A stretch of DNA of 64,000 bases from Penium margaritaceum (GCA_023375785.1 SZWC01000031.1:556415-620414); one strand, 5' to 3'; shown: positions 45,021 through 57,473, numbered from the stretch's first letter. Numbers and translations are program-made. Notes: generated by a model not told the origin, from the sequence alone.

Positions 45021-48000
45021 GGTGTGCGCCACTTTGGCAACATGAATGTGGCCAAGGAGGTGCGCCACCGTCTCTTCATGGCAAAGTCTGACATGTCGCA
45101 GGTGGAGAAGGCGGATCTCGCATGGTACAAGGACTCAGGATGTACCAAGAGCCTCACACATCACAACGAGTGGTTTACACAGCTGCTGTCCATCCCCCCC
45201 CCGTCCTATCGCTATGGGTGATAATCGGGTGGTGTATGCTGAGGGATTGTGGAGATGTGGTTGGGGACCCCACGTGGCATTGAAGTGGGAGTATTCCATG
45301 GCGTGCTGTATGTACCTGATGCTGCATTCAACCTCCTCTCACTATCCTCTCTTACAAACACAAGGTTGCGTATCGTCTTCGATGAGGACTATGGCTACAT
45401 CCTCAACAAGGATACAAGAGAGGTGTTGGCCAGGTCGGTAAGGAGGGCGACATGTACCGCCTGCTTGGGGCGACCAAGATACCGCGTGAGCAGAGTCTTG
45501 CAGCATTGGTGGAGGCGACACATGGCGAGATCTGGCATGCGCGCTACGGCCATCAGCATGCGCGCCTTGCAGCAGCTTCAAGTAAAGCAGATGGTGCGTG
45601 ACCTGCCTACTATCTCTAACTTTGAGCAGCAGTTATGCATCGGCTGTTTGGAGGGGAAGCAGCACCCTGAGGCGTTCTCTGGAGCAGGGGAGCTTGCGAA
45701 GGAGGTGTTGGAGCTGGTCCACACGGACTTGTGCGGACCGATGCAGACCCAGAGCTTTGGAGGCTCTAGGTATTTCCTGACCTTCATTGATGATTTCAGC
45801 CGTTACACTACTGTGTACTTCCTTCCTTCCAAGGACCAGTGATTTGACAGGTTCAAGGAGTTCAAGGCCATGGTGGAGAACCAGACTGGCAAGAAGATCA
45901 AGGCGCTGNGCGTTCTCTGGAGCAGGGGAGCTTGCGAAGGAGGTGTTGGAGCTGGTCCACACGGACTTGTGCGGACCGATGCAGACCCAGAGCTTTGGAG
46001 GCTCTAGGTATTTCCTGACCTTCATTGATGATTTCAGCCGTTACACTACTGTGTACTTCCTTCCTTCCAAGGACCAGTGATTTGACAGGTTCAAGGAGTT
46101 CAAGGCCATGATGGAGAACCAGACTGGCAAGAAGATCAAGGCGCTGCGCAGCGATCGCGGTGGAGAGTACCTAAGCAAGGAGTTCCAGGACTACCTCGCA
46201 GCAGCTGGCATCAAGGCGCAGCGTACCGCGCCGTACTCGCCTCAGAAGAACGGTGTAGCAGAACGCGCCAACCGTACCATCGTGGAGTCGGCGCGCTCCA
46301 TGCTGCACGCGGCTCGGCTGACCTACGACTTCTGGGCTGAAGCCGTGAGCACTGCGGTCTACATCAAGAACCGCAGTCCAACTAAGGTGCTGGAGCAAAT
46401 GACGCCCTACGAGGCGTGGTTCGGCAAGAAACCGAGCGTGGGTCATCTCCGAGCATTTGGCAGCCTGGCGCACATGCACATTCCCAAGGAGAAGCGGCAG
46501 AAATGGGAGGCAAAGAGTGCGCAGATTCTGATGATTGGCTACGACGTGGCAAGCAAGGCCTATCGCCTCTACGAGAGGGATACAGGCCACGTCATCATCT
46601 GCAGGGATGTCGTCTTCAACGAGAGCAACGTCATCGGCACCAACATTGTCTGTGAAGAGGCAGCAGAATCAGCAGCTGACGAGACAGTGGGAGCGAGAAT
46701 CCTTCCTGACCTAGTCTCTTCCAATTCTTCCTCTATTATGACAGTGGGAGAATCACTCTACTCTCCCATTTGTGATGTAGCAGATAGAACAGCCTCATCA
46801 GCAGAAGCAGAGGAGGGAGATGTAGCACCACCAGCAACAGCGGTTGTGCTAGCAGCACCGCGCCAGCCGCTCGCTAATGCTCCAGCACCAAGTCGCAAGT
46901 ACCCTCTTATGGTGCGTTACAAGCCTGGTGAGCGCGGCCATTTCTCGATGCTGCACAAACCAGAAGAGATGAACGTAGCAGTTGCACCAGATTCAGATGA
47001 GCCAACGTCATACAAGGAGGCCATGGCTGCACCGGATGCAGCAGATTGGACGAAAGGCGTGCAGCAGGAGATACAGTCGCAGCTGGATAATGGCACGTGG
47101 GAGCTAAGTGAGCCTCCACCTCGACGTAAGGTGATCAAATGCAAGTGGGTGTTCAAGAAGAAGCGGGAAGCAGATGGTAACCTGGAAAAGTACAAGGCGA
47201 GGCTGGTCGCCAAGGGCTACTCACAGCAAGAGGGCATCGACTACACACAAAATTTTACCCCTGTTGCAAAGTTTGCCTCTGTGCGCACGCTCCTCTCTTA
47301 TGCAGCAGCTGAGGACTTCGAGGTTCACCACATGGATGTCAAGACGGCATTCTTGAATGCTGACTTGGAGGAGGAGATCTACAGGGAGCAGCCGGAGGGG
47401 TTCGTCATGGATGGCCACGAGCACCTGGTTTGCAAGCTACACAAGTCGCTATACGGCCTCAAGCAAGCGTCGCGTGCTTGGAACCAGAAGTTCGATGCGG
47501 CATTGCAGTGCATGGGGTTTGAGCGCAATGAGTGTGACTATGGCGTCTATCGCTGGCAGCATGGTCATGAGGTTCTCATCATCATCGTCTATGTGGATGA
47601 CATGCTCCTCCTTTCCAACAGCATGTCTGCACTGCAGGAGTTCAAGGAAGCCATGTAGGAGCGCTTCCAGATGTCAGATCTCGGGGAAGCATCATACTTC
47701 CTCGGTATCCAGATCACGCGTGACCACAAATCACGCTCTCTCTCGCTGCAGCAGAGCCGCTACATCAAGGATGTTTTGCAGCGGTTTGGCATGGCAGAGG
47801 CAAAACCCATCGACACGCCGCTGGAGACGCGGCAGTACCTCGTGAGCTTCAATGGAGAAGCAAATGCAACTGAGCAGCAGAAATACCGAGCGCCGTCGGC
47901 AGCCTCATGTACCTGATGGTGGCAACCAGGCCGGACCTCGCACAGGCTATTAGCGCTGTGAGCCAGCACATGGCAAACACCGGACTTGAGCACCAGAAGG

Positions 48001-48524
48001 CAGTGAAGCAGATCTTCCGCTACTTTGCTGGAACCATCAACATCGGTATCACCTACAACGACAACGACAACAGCATCATCGGCTACACAGATGCAGATTG
48101 GGCTTCAAACCCTGAGGACTGTAAGTCCATCTCTAAACATGCGTTCCTCATGAATGGTGGGGCCATCAGCTGGTGCAACAAGCAGCAGGTGGTCGTGGCC
48201 ACCTGAAGCACGAAAGCTGAGTACGTCTCTCTCAACTTTGGACCCAAGGACGGAGTTTGGCTTCAGTGTCTCATCGCAGAGATGAGTGGGAGTGCAGCAA
48301 TTCCAGTTCATGTGCGCGTTGACAACAAGAGCGGAATCGCACTTGCCAATAATCCTGAGCACCATGCACGCACCAAGCACATTGACATCGCATCTGAGTT
48401 CATCAGGCATATCAAGATGGAGTTTACTCCAACCAGTACCCAAGTCGCTGATTTCTACACCAAGCCAGTGACCCGTGAGAAGCAGCAGTTCTGCATGAAG
48501 GCATGTGGACTCAGCCAACTCTGA
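45021..48524 (+). pseudogene. A6 pol remnant
   Basis: Protease near 45060-45380 (WYKDSGCTKSLTHHNEW); GAG-pre-integrase near 45530-45700 (CIGCLEGKQHPE); integrase core near 45715-46330 with the acidic residues in HTDLCGP, RSDRGGEY and GVAERANRT; integrase C-terminal part (PYEAWFGKKPSVGHLRAFGS) near 46400; an acidic/proline-rich linker near 46650-46900; RT near 47130-47900 (KWVFKKKREADGNLEKYKAR; YVDDMLLLSN); RNase H near 48080-48500 (YTDADWASNPEDCKSIS; HHARTKHIDIA). Much of integrase and RT reads open. The integrase region contains the N at 45909 with duplicated flanks. Classed as broken. Confidence 0.88.
45672..46146. other. Assembly gap: N at 45909 between 237-bp direct repeats
   Basis: 45672-45908 and 45910-46146 are the same 237 bp with one visible difference, separated by a single N. 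This is the pattern left when two overlapping contig ends are joined without merging. The true sequence probably has one copy. Confidence 0.88.
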
Positions 48525-48531
48525 CTTCGGC

Positions 48532-48543
48532 AAAGTGGGAGAT
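48532..48543 (+). other. Polypurine tract, A6
   Basis: AAAGTGGGAGAT directly before the 3' LTR. Confidence 0.8.
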
Positions 48544-49266
48544 TGTTGGAAAAGGAGCCGTCTAGCTCAATTTCAGGTCCACAAGAGCAAGTTCTAGGAA
48601 AGTACCAGATGCCTACTCCGACCGTCAATCCAACTTCACCATCAGAAAGACAGGTGAGAAAATGTCTACGGTCCAAGTTTGAGGTCGATCCTACAAGCGG
48701 ATTAGGAGATATGAATTTTTGAAGTTTTCGGGGTCATCGACCGCCGATATCCGGGTGACCATGGGCGATGGCTCCATGCCTTAGCCTGAGAAAAGAAAAA
48801 GGCAAGAGGTCCAGGGTCAAGACGTGATGGGAGAAATATCCAAAAAGGTCCTTTGTCTTAGGATTGCCCTTTCAGAGTGTGCTGACTAGGATAAAGGTAC
48901 CTTTCCTTACTTTTTAAGCGAGGTGAGATCCTTGTGTGCTAGCGATGGACACATGGCGGTTCTCCATGCGATTGTGGGTTATGTGACCACTAGGAGTGTG
49001 CCATGAGAGCATTTTCTAGCTCTCTAGGTCGTGTGTGAGTGGTCAGCGATTTCCTCCCTTACGTGAGATTATGGACTCTAGTGTGTAAGCCTTAGCCTCC
49101 ATGGCTAAGTGGTGTGGCTTGTGAGAGGGCTGACTTGCCCAAGCTCTAGGTCTATATGTACTCCATCATTTTGAGTGATTGAACAATTATTCTTGAGCAC
49201 AAGTGATGCCCTTCCAATCACACATGCTCGCTGCTCCAAGGCTCCCTCTCTCCTCCAGATCCAACA
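48544..49266 (+). repeat. A6 3' LTR
   Basis: Starts TGTTGGAAAAGGAGCC and ends GATCCAACA; 723 bp. Shares private variants with the LTR at 42703-43438. Confidence 0.92.
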
Positions 49267-49271
49267 GCCAT
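49267..49271. repeat. Target duplication GCCAT, right copy
   Basis: Right copy of the duplication flanking A6. Confidence 0.9.
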
Positions 49272-51729
49272 GGCCTCCTTGTACGACGTCGGCTCATCAA
49301 AGTCTGGTGCAAGTACAACATTCATCTGGTCTGGTTTTTGCAGCATCTAAAAATGGCCACGCTCATTAGGCTTGTAGCGCACCCTGAGAGGCTACTTATG
49401 ACCTACGACTAGAGCATACGTGGGCGGCTTACGCGGTGCTACTGGAACACTTGCTGCCACTGATGGTGGTTCATCTTTGTCATCTGCTTTTGGCGATGAG
49501 GCCATTGTATGTGCTTCATTAGACATGGGAGAGTAGAGGGATTCTCCCATTGTCACAGTGAAGGAAGGGTCAGGAGAGACTGGATTAGGGAGGATATCTA
49601 CTCCCACTGCCTTATCACATGCTGGTTCTTCTACCTCTTCATGAATAATATTTGTGTAGATGATGTTGCTCTTGTTGAAGACGACATCACTGGCGATGAT
49701 GACGTGGCCAATATCCCTCTCGTAGAGGCGATAAACCTTGCTTGCCACGTCATAGTCAATCATCTGCACTGCTCATTTCTTCCGCCCGAAGTCATAAATA
49801 AGGTGAGCCGCGTGAAGCATGGAGCGCGCCAACTCAATGATGGTGTGGTTGGCACGTTCTGCAACGCCGTTCAGCTGTAGCGAGTATGGCGAAGTGTGTT
49901 TTGCCTTGATGCCCGCAGCTGCGAGGCAATCCTGGTAGTCCTTGTTCAGGTGTTCTCTAGCGAGGTCGCTGCACAACGCCTTGATTTTCTTGCCCATCTC
50001 AATCTCCACCATGGCCTTGAAATCCTTGAACCTATCAAAGCACTGGTCATTGGAGGAAAAGAAGCACACAGCAGTGTAACGGCTGAAATTACCAATGAAG
50101 ATGAGAAAGAACCTAGAGTCCCCAAAGCTCTGGTTCTACACTAGGCCATCCAAGTTTATGTGGACCAGCTCCAGCATCTCCTTTGTGTGTTTTCTTGCTC
50201 CAGCGAATGCCTCACGATGCTGCTTCCCCTCCAAACAATGGATATAGAACTTCTGCTCAAAGTTGGAGATCGTGGATAAGTCAAGCACGATATGTTTCGT
50301 TTTAAGTTGCTACAAGGCGCGCATGCCGATGTGGCCCTAGCGCGCATGCTAGATTTCACCATGTGTTACCTACACAACTGCTACGAGACTCTGCTCACTC
50401 GGGATCTTGGTTGCCCCCAGCAGGCGGTACATGTTGCCTTCCTTCACCGACCTGGCCAACTCCTCTCCCATTTCCTTGTCGAGGATATAGCCATACTCGT
50501 CATAAAAGACAACTCGTACTCCTGTGTTGGTGAGAGAGGACATTGAGAGAAGGTTGAACACAGCATCAGGTACATACAACACGTCATGGAACACTCTCAT
50601 TTCAATGCCACGCGGGGTCTCCAACAAATATCACGACACTCCATATCTCCTCAGCATATACAACCTGATCATCACCCAAAACAACAGGTTGGGGGAAATT
50701 GAGAGCAGCTGCGTAAACCACTCCTTGTGGCACATCAGACTCTTGGTACATCTTGAGTCCTTGAACCACGTTGGGTCCACCTTCTCCTTCCTGCGACCTA
50801 TCACACTTTGCCATAAAGAGGCGGTCCCGCATCCCCTTGGCCACGTTCATGTTGCCAAAATGGCGCACGCCGGTCTGGTTCTGCCACAACACTAGACGTT
50901 GTTGAGATTGCTCCTAATGATAGTGGTCAGGCTGCTACTTCTGCTACTGTTGCAAGGATTACTGCTGCTGTTGCTCATTCTAGTCCCTCTTGAACTTGAA
51001 GAACTCTTTCTTGTAGTGCCCCTCTTTGTCGCAATAGTAGCACTTGCCTTTCTTCTTGCTTATCTACTGCCCACAGTACTGCTGCTGCTACTTCCGTGAG
51101 CCCATGGCCAGAAAAGATGCTTCATTGCTACTACCGCCATTGCGCTTTACTGCATTACGACGCAATTCCACCTCCACCAGGTGCTTACACATGACGTCCA
51201 GGTCAAGAGTGGGCTACCACTCCAGCGTCTCTCGCACCATGTCATAGCTTAGCAAGAGGAGGATGAATCGCGTCTCTTCCACAAGGTTGCCGGCTGTTTT
51301 CAGCTCCTTTGCCATCCTCCATTTTCAACGCCATCTTCTCCTCCAAAAGAACGAGGAATGCAAGATCATTGCTCTCATACTTCTCGCACAACGTGTCGCA
51401 CCCCTCCTTTTCAGTAGCCTTGTCACTCACAAACTGAAGAAGCGGATGGGGATGGTGTTGACAAGCAGCCTGTAGGCCTGCCTGTCCTTCCACTCTTCAT
51501 TTGCTGCCGCTACAATTGTAGATGAACTTGCATCTATTGCACCTTTGTACGACGTCTTGCGCGCCACCACCTCTGCTGTGATGATGCTATTTCGGTGTGG
51601 AGGCAGAGCGCGCTCGTCACCACTCAAGACCTCGCACAAGCCCCTCTCCTTCAAAGGACGAGAATACGGATCTTCCAAAGCATGAAGTTAACACGTCTTT
51701 CCAGCCTCTCTAAGGGCTGTGTTGCCATT
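49272..51729 (-). mobile_element. Family A remnant (minus strand): linker to gag, right part of interrupted host
   Basis: Continues the minus-strand element whose RT part lies at 42248-42702. Left to right: integrase-RT linker (about 49272-49640), integrase (about 49660-50160; ERANHTIIELARSMLHAAHL), GAG-pre-integrase (about 50200-50360), protease region (about 50380-50880) and gag (about 50890-51725, with CCHC region near 51010-51060 and KYESNDLAFLVLLEEK). Broken, many breaks. It abuts a minus-strand A LTR. Confidence 0.8.
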
Positions 51730-52460
51730 GGTTGAAACTAGAGGAGAGAGGGAGGATTGGAGCAACAAACATGTAGGACTGGAAAGACATCACATGTGTT
51801 AAAGAGTGGTTGTTGAATCACTAAAAAAAATGGAGTACATATTAATCTAGAGGTTGGGCAAGTCAGCGCTCTCACAAGCGACACCACTTAGCCATGGAGG
51901 CTAACGTTCATGCACTAGAGTTCATAATACCATACAAGAGAGGAAATCAGCCCAACAATCAGGCTGACCACTCACATTGGACCTAGAGGACTAGAAAATA
52001 CTCTCATGGCACACTCCTAGTGGTCACATAATTCACAATCCCATGGAGAATCCCCATGTGTGCATGGCTAGTATAGAAGGATCTCACTTAACCTAAAAAG
52101 TAAGGAGAGATCTTTTTCATAGTCATCACACTTTGACAAGGCAAGCCAAGAATCTAGGACCCTTTTGGATATTGCTCGCATCACGTCTTAACCCTCGACC
52201 TCTTGCCTTTCTCTTTTCTCAGGCTCAGGCATGGAGCCATTGCCCATGGTCACCTAGATACCGGTGGTTGATGACCTCGGAAACAAAACAAAATCAGCTC
52301 ATCTGACCGTTGGATTGGCCAGAAACTAGGACCATAGGCATTTTGCTACCTGATCTTTCCAATTATAAAGTCAGATTGATGATTGGAGTACGCATCTGGT
52401 AGTTTCCTAGAACTTGCTCCTATGGACCTGAAACAGAGCGAGATGGCTCCTTTCCCAACA
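51730..52460 (-). repeat. Family A LTR (minus strand)
   Basis: Inverse LTR from about 'tggttgaaactagaggag' to 'ctcctttcccaaca'. The right side is polypurine tract and RNase H in minus orientation, so it is the 3' LTR of the fragment at 52461-53589. Confidence 0.85.
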
Positions 52461-53589
52461 ATCTCCTACTTTGCCGCAGTCACAGTGGGCTGAGTCCACA
52501 TGCCTGTATACTGAACTGCTGCTTCTCACGGGACACTGACTTCGTGCAGAAATCAGCGACCTACTTGCTAGTTGGAGTAAAATCCAGCTTGATAGCACCC
52601 TCCTGCACCATGTGCCTAATGAAATGATATGCGATGTCAATGTGCTTACTACGTGCATGGTGCTCAGGAATCTTGGCGAGTGCGATTGCGCTCAGGTTGT
52701 CGACGGGCACAGGAACTAGAACAAGTGCACTCCCACTCATCTCCACCATAAGACGCTGAAGCCAAACTACTTCCTTGACACCAAAGCTTATAAAGACATA
52801 CTTTGCTTCCATGCTTGAGGTGGCCACAACCACCTGCCGCTTGCTGCACCTGCTGATTGCCCCACCATTCATGAGGAACACATGTCCAAAGATTGATTTG
52901 CGGTTGTCAGGCTTTGAAGCCCAATGCCGATGTTGATGGTTTCAGCAAGATAGTAGGAGATCCGCCTCACTGCGTTCTAGTGCTCAGGTTCGGAGTTCGC
53001 CATGTGTTGGCTCACAGTGCCCACACCATGTGCAAGGTTTGGCCTGGTTGCCACCATCAGGAACATGAGACTGCCGATGGCGCTTTGGTAAGTCTCCCGC
53101 TCACATGCATCCGCTTCTGCATTAGAGCTCAGAAGGTACTGCTGTGTCTCCAGCGGCGTGCCGATGGATTTAGCCTCTACCATGCTAAACCGCTACAAGA
53201 CATCATGGATGTCGGGGCTCTGCTACAGCGAGAGAGAGCATGATTTGCGGTCACGCTTGATCAAGATACCAGGAAGTATGATGCCTCCCCGATATCATAC
53301 ATCTGGAAGATCTTATGCATGGCCTCTTTGAACTCCTGTAGTGCAGACATACTGTCCGAGAGGAAGAGCATGTCATCCACATCGACAATGATCATGAGGA
53401 TCTCATGCCCATGCAGCTAGCAATAGACATTATAGTCACATTCGTTGCGCTCGAATCCCATGCACTACTGCGCTGCATCCAATTTCCGATTCCAAGCACG
53501 CGAGGCTTGCTTGAGGCTCTACATCAACTTCTGTAGCTTGCAAACAAGGTACTCCAGGCCATCCATGATGAATCCCTCCAGCTGCTCCA
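52461..53589 (-). pseudogene. Family A RNase H-RT remnant (minus strand)
   Basis: Minus strand: purine tract at 52461-52475, RNase H near 52480-52960 (MNGGAISRCSKRQVVVATSS; HHARSKHIDIAYHFIRHMV) and the C-terminal RT part to 53589 (VEAKSIGTPLETQQYLLSS). It stops within RT at another minus-strand A LTR. Broken fragment. Confidence 0.8.
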
Positions 53590-54326
53590 TATTGGAACTG
53601 AAGGAGAGAGGGAGTCTTAGAGAAGCAAGCATATGAAACATAAAGGGCATCATTTGTGCTAAAGAATGCTTGTTAAATCACTCAAAATGATGGAGTACAT
53701 ATAGAGCTAGAGCTTGGGCAAGTCAGTCCTCTCACAAGCCACACCACTTAGCCATGGAGGCTAAGGCTCACACACTAGAGTTTAAAATCTCACAAAAGAG
53801 AGGAAATCAGCCTAGCAATCAGGCTGACCACTCACACATCCGTGGAGTCCTAGAAAATGCCCTCACGACACACTCCTCGTGGTCACATAACCCACAATCC
53901 CATGGAGAATCGCCATGTGTCCATGGCTAGCACACAAGGATCTCACCTCACCAAAAAAGTAAGGAGAGGTGTCTTTTTCCTAGTCAGCACACTCTAACAA
54001 GGCGACCCCAGAATGTAGGACCTTTTTGGATATTTCGCCCATCAAGTCTTGACTCTTGACCTCTTGTCTCTTCCTTTTCTCAGGCTAAGGCATGGAGTCG
54101 TCACCCATGGTCACCCAGATATCAACGGTCGATGACCCCATAAACTTTGAAAATTTATATCTCCCAATCCCACTAGTAGATCCACCTCAAACTTGGACCG
54201 TAGACATTTTACCACCTGATCTTTCCAATGGTGAAGTCAGATTGACGATCAGAGCAGGCATCTGGTAGTTTCCTGGAACTTGTTCCTGTGGACCTGAAAC
54301 AAAGCCAGATGGCTCCTTTCCCAACA
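53590..54326 (-). repeat. Family A LTR (minus strand)
   Basis: Inverse A LTR of 737 bp, from TATTGGAACTGAAGG to CTCCTTTCCCAACA, followed by purine tract and RNase H in minus orientation. Confidence 0.87.
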
Positions 54327-54802
54327 ATCTCCAACTTTGTCGCAATAGGAGGGGGCTGAATCCACATGCCTTCATGTAGTACTACTGCTTCTCATGTGTC
54401 ACTAGCTTGGTGCACAAATCTGCAACCTTCTTGCTTGTTGGAGTAAACTCCAACTTGATAGCACCCTCCTGCACCATGTGCCTGATGAAATGATATGCGA
54501 TGTCAATCTGCTTGGTGCGTGCATGGTGCTCAGGATTCTTGGCGAGAGCAATTGCACTCTGGTTGTCGACGTGGACAGGAACTGGAACTACTACACTCCC
54601 ACTCATCTCCGCCATGAGACGTTGAAAACAAACTGCTTCCTGGCTCCAAAACTAAGAGAGACGTATTTAGCTTCCGTGCTTGAGGTGGCCACGACAACCT
54701 ATCGCTTTCTAAACAAGCTGATGGCCCCACCATTCATGAGGAATACATGTCTAGAGATGGACTTGCGGTCCTCAGAGTTTGAAGCCCAATCTGTGTCTGT
54801 GT
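54327..54802 (-). pseudogene. Family A RNase H remnant (minus strand)
   Basis: Minus strand: purine tract then RNase H (HHARTKQIDIAYHFIRHMV; VDNQSAIALAKNPEHHART) up to about 54800, where a C LTR begins. Broken fragment with no RT. Confidence 0.8.
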
Positions 54803-55398
54803 TGTTAACCTACCTGAACCACGGTCTAGAAAACGTGTTTCGACACAATGGTTCCCGCCGGCCGCTCTTAGTATTGCAACCAAGAGATGATACCATCATT
54901 AGAGCCAAGGTTCCACACTGACAGGTTCTTACAGTCCAAGAGCCAGCCTCTAGCCTAGGCGCGCAGTGGCTCCTTGGATGAGCCACTTTGGGGTCAATTT
55001 GGATTTCGTCATCCCCCTGTCTATATGGCGCTCCCTGTGACCGCCAAGTGGCGCCAGCCACCAGGAAGGACCTTGGAATGTTCTAAGATGTCTCTTAGAA
55101 CCTTCATGTCCCCGTTTTGGTCACAAAGAAAATTAGCCACCGGGCTAGGATTTGACCCAGTGACCTCTCACTCCAGAGACTAACTCTGGAACGTCTAAGC
55201 CACAAGGAGTTGTCCTACATAGTATATGCTGGCTATACTATCCAGATTGGACCAAGGGGACTTGCTCCAAAGGAGCAGTACATGCCTTGTCTATCTGGAC
55301 CAGACTTAGGGGACTTACTCCAAGGGAGCAGTGCATCCCTAGTCCGTCCTGTGCCTGTCCAAATATCAACCATGGACAAGGAGCATATCAGGTCAACA
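54803..55398 (-). repeat. Family C LTR (minus strand)
   Basis: Inverse C LTR from 'gtgttgttaacctacctgaac' to 'catatcaggtcaaca' (LTR 5' end TGTTGACC on the minus strand). It is joined to plus-strand family C gag sequence at 55399. Confidence 0.8.
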
Positions 55399-56084
55399 CT
55401 AACATTTCAGCCTATGCAGCACAGTACGGTGGTCGTGGCAACAATTCCTCTTTTGGTGAGAGCAGCAGCGGAAGCGGTGGCGGTGGAGGAAAAGGCAATG
55501 GTGGCAGTGGAAAGAGTTCAAAGCGTCCTGGGAAGTGCCATATTTGTCGCAAGCCTGGGCATTGGGTACAATGTCCAGGCTTCCGACAGCCCGTGCTTGC
55601 GATTCTTGTGACATCAGTGCATGAGTCAGAACATGTCCACCTCCAAGGTATCACACATGCATCAAAGGCTTATGAGAAGCTTGCACATGTACACCAATCA
55701 ACGGCTCTTGCAAATCGCCTCTTCATCTTTCAAAAGCTGATTTCAATGAGGGTGAGCGAGGGAGAGTCGATTCCGGACTTCCTCTTGCTGTTTCAAGGAC
55801 TACTGCAGCAAGTGACCCAAATGAACTGGGAAATCGACACAAACATATAGGCCATGATCCTCCTCATGGCGCTACCTGAAAGCCGGGGTTCTCTGATCAC
55901 CATCTTTGGCAGTTGGAAGGAGGAGGATTAGACGTATGGGGTAGTGTCCGAGAACGTGTGCAACGAGGCCATGCCTCGCAGCGATAGTGAGGCTAAGATT
56001 TCAGCCTATACTGCACAGTACGGTGGTCGTGTCAACAACTGCTCTTCTTCTCAGAGCAGTAGCAAAAGCAGTGGCGGTGGAGGA
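55399..56084 (+). pseudogene. Family C gag remnant, left part
   Basis: Plus strand. 55399-55600 encodes a Gly/Ser-rich stretch and a CCHC knuckle (KCHICRKPGHW). 55620-56084 encodes a capsid-type region (AYEKLAHVHQSTALANRLF; LLQQVTQMNWEIDTN) typical of UBN2-type copia gag and ends in a second copy of the Gly/Ser-rich stretch. The order therefore shows a partial duplication. The reading is interrupted at 56084 by the inverted A derivative and resumes at 59555. Broken. Confidence 0.75.
56080..56084. repeat. Target duplication GAGGA, left copy
   Basis: GAGGA precedes the LTR at 56085 and recurs at 59550-59554. In the uninterrupted C gag copy near 55490 the site reads GGTGGAGGAAAAGGC once. Confidence 0.88.
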
Positions 56085-56824
56085 TGTTGGGAAAGGAGCC
56101 ATCCGGCTTAGTTTCAGGTCCACAGGAGAAAGTTTGAGGAAACTACCAGATGCCTGCTCAGATTGTCAATCTGACTTCCTCATTGGAAAGATTAGGTCGC
56201 AAAAATGTCTTCACTCCAAGTTTGAGGCCGATCCAACGGTCGGATTTGGAGATATGAATCTTCAAAGTTTCTAGGGTCATCGATCGCCAATATCCGGGTG
56301 ACCATGGGCGATGGCTCCATGCCTTAGCCTGAGAAAAGAAAACGGCAAGAGGTCCAGGGTCAATACCTGATGGGAGAAATATCCAAACAGGTCCTAGATT
56401 CTTGGGTTGCCTTGTGAGAGTTTGCTGACTAGGAAAAAGGTACCTCTCCTTATTTTTTGGGTGAGGTGAGATCCTTGTGTGCTAGCCATGGACACATGGC
56501 AATTCTCCATGGGATTGTGGGTTATGTCACTATAAGGACTGTGCCATGAGAGCATTTTCTAGCTCCCTAGGTCATGTGTGAGTGGTTAGCCTGATTGCTA
56601 GGCTGATTTCCTCTCTTGTGTGAGATTATGGACTCTAGTATGTGAGCCTTAGGCCCAAATGGCTAAGTGGTGTGGCTTGTGAGAGGGCTCACTTGCCCAA
56701 GGTCTAGCTCTATATGTACTCCATCATTTCGAGTGATTTTATAGCCATTCTTGAGTACAAGTGATGCCCTTCCAGTCCCATATCCTCGCTGTTCCAAGGC
56801 TCCCTCTCTCCTCCAGTTCCAACA
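56085..56824 (+). repeat. Snap-back element, left LTR
   Basis: Starts TGTTGGGAAAGGAGCC and ends GTTCCAACA; 740 bp. Confidence 0.92.
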
Positions 56825-56826
56825 CT

Positions 56827-56838
56827 TGGTATCAGAGC
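56827..56838 (+). other. Primer-binding site (snap-back element, plus)
   Basis: TGGTATCAGAGC; exact tRNA-iMet 3'-end site two bases after the LTR. Confidence 0.92.
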
Positions 56839-57473
56839 CAAGTTTTGCCACTTTCAGCTAGCACAAGTCGTCACTTTGAAAGTGACGGATTGAGTTGAAA
56901 AATTTACCATATTTGAAGATCGACCACTTGATCTTTAAGTTCAAGGGACAAGCGTGTCAACGAGTCCAAGATCGCAAAGATCCAAGGGTCGGATTGAGAG
57001 TTATGTCCAAACCGAGGTCGGCCGGGATACTCTCTTCTCTCCGAGTAAGACTGTCGCCTTGTGATGACCAGAACTCTCTCGTTTCTTTGTCAAATATTCA
57101 AAATTAGCACATACAAATTGAAATATTTTTTGTAACCTTTCCATTTGAGCAAAAAATACTTGCATTCCATTGGTATGTTTGGGAGAAACGTCGTTTACAA
57201 GGTGGCTGGTGTGAACTGGAGAAGGAGCAGAAGCATACCTTGTTTTGAAAAAGGCATATCTCTGAAAATTCCCTCTTGATGACCCTGTTTTATGCGAGGA
57301 TCTCAAAGGTTTTGAGCTGCATTTTCCAGTGGTAGGCTCAGGTTTTCAACATTCCAAGTATGCTGGCCTGTATAGTCCATTTTGTGTAAGATAGATTTCT
57401 GGCAGAAGCAGCAGTAGACGCAGGGATAGCGCCGCAATTCAAGGGGAAGCGCTGAGCATCACCAAAGCTCAAA

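Larger units (their letters stand above)
42703..49266 (+). mobile_element. Copia family A element A6, LTR to LTR with target duplication
   Basis: The best-preserved element in the window: 5' LTR 42703-43438, primer site 43441-43452, leader, gag from ATG 44086, pol, purine tract 48532-48543 and 3' LTR 48544-49266, flanked by the 5-bp duplication GCCAT. About 6.56 kb as given, which includes a likely assembly duplication around an N at 45909. All domains are recognisable and long stretches read open. It is nevertheless broken, with about five or more breaks. The two LTRs share private variants (for example 'cttaggattgcc', 'aggataaaggtacc') but differ by several percent by eye, so it is not a fresh insertion. 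It lies within a minus-strand A element. Confidence 0.93.

Noticed and set aside
45672-46146. Tandem duplication in the integrase region as a biological event
   Set aside because: The copies are separated by exactly one N and nearly identical, so an assembly artefact is far more likely.
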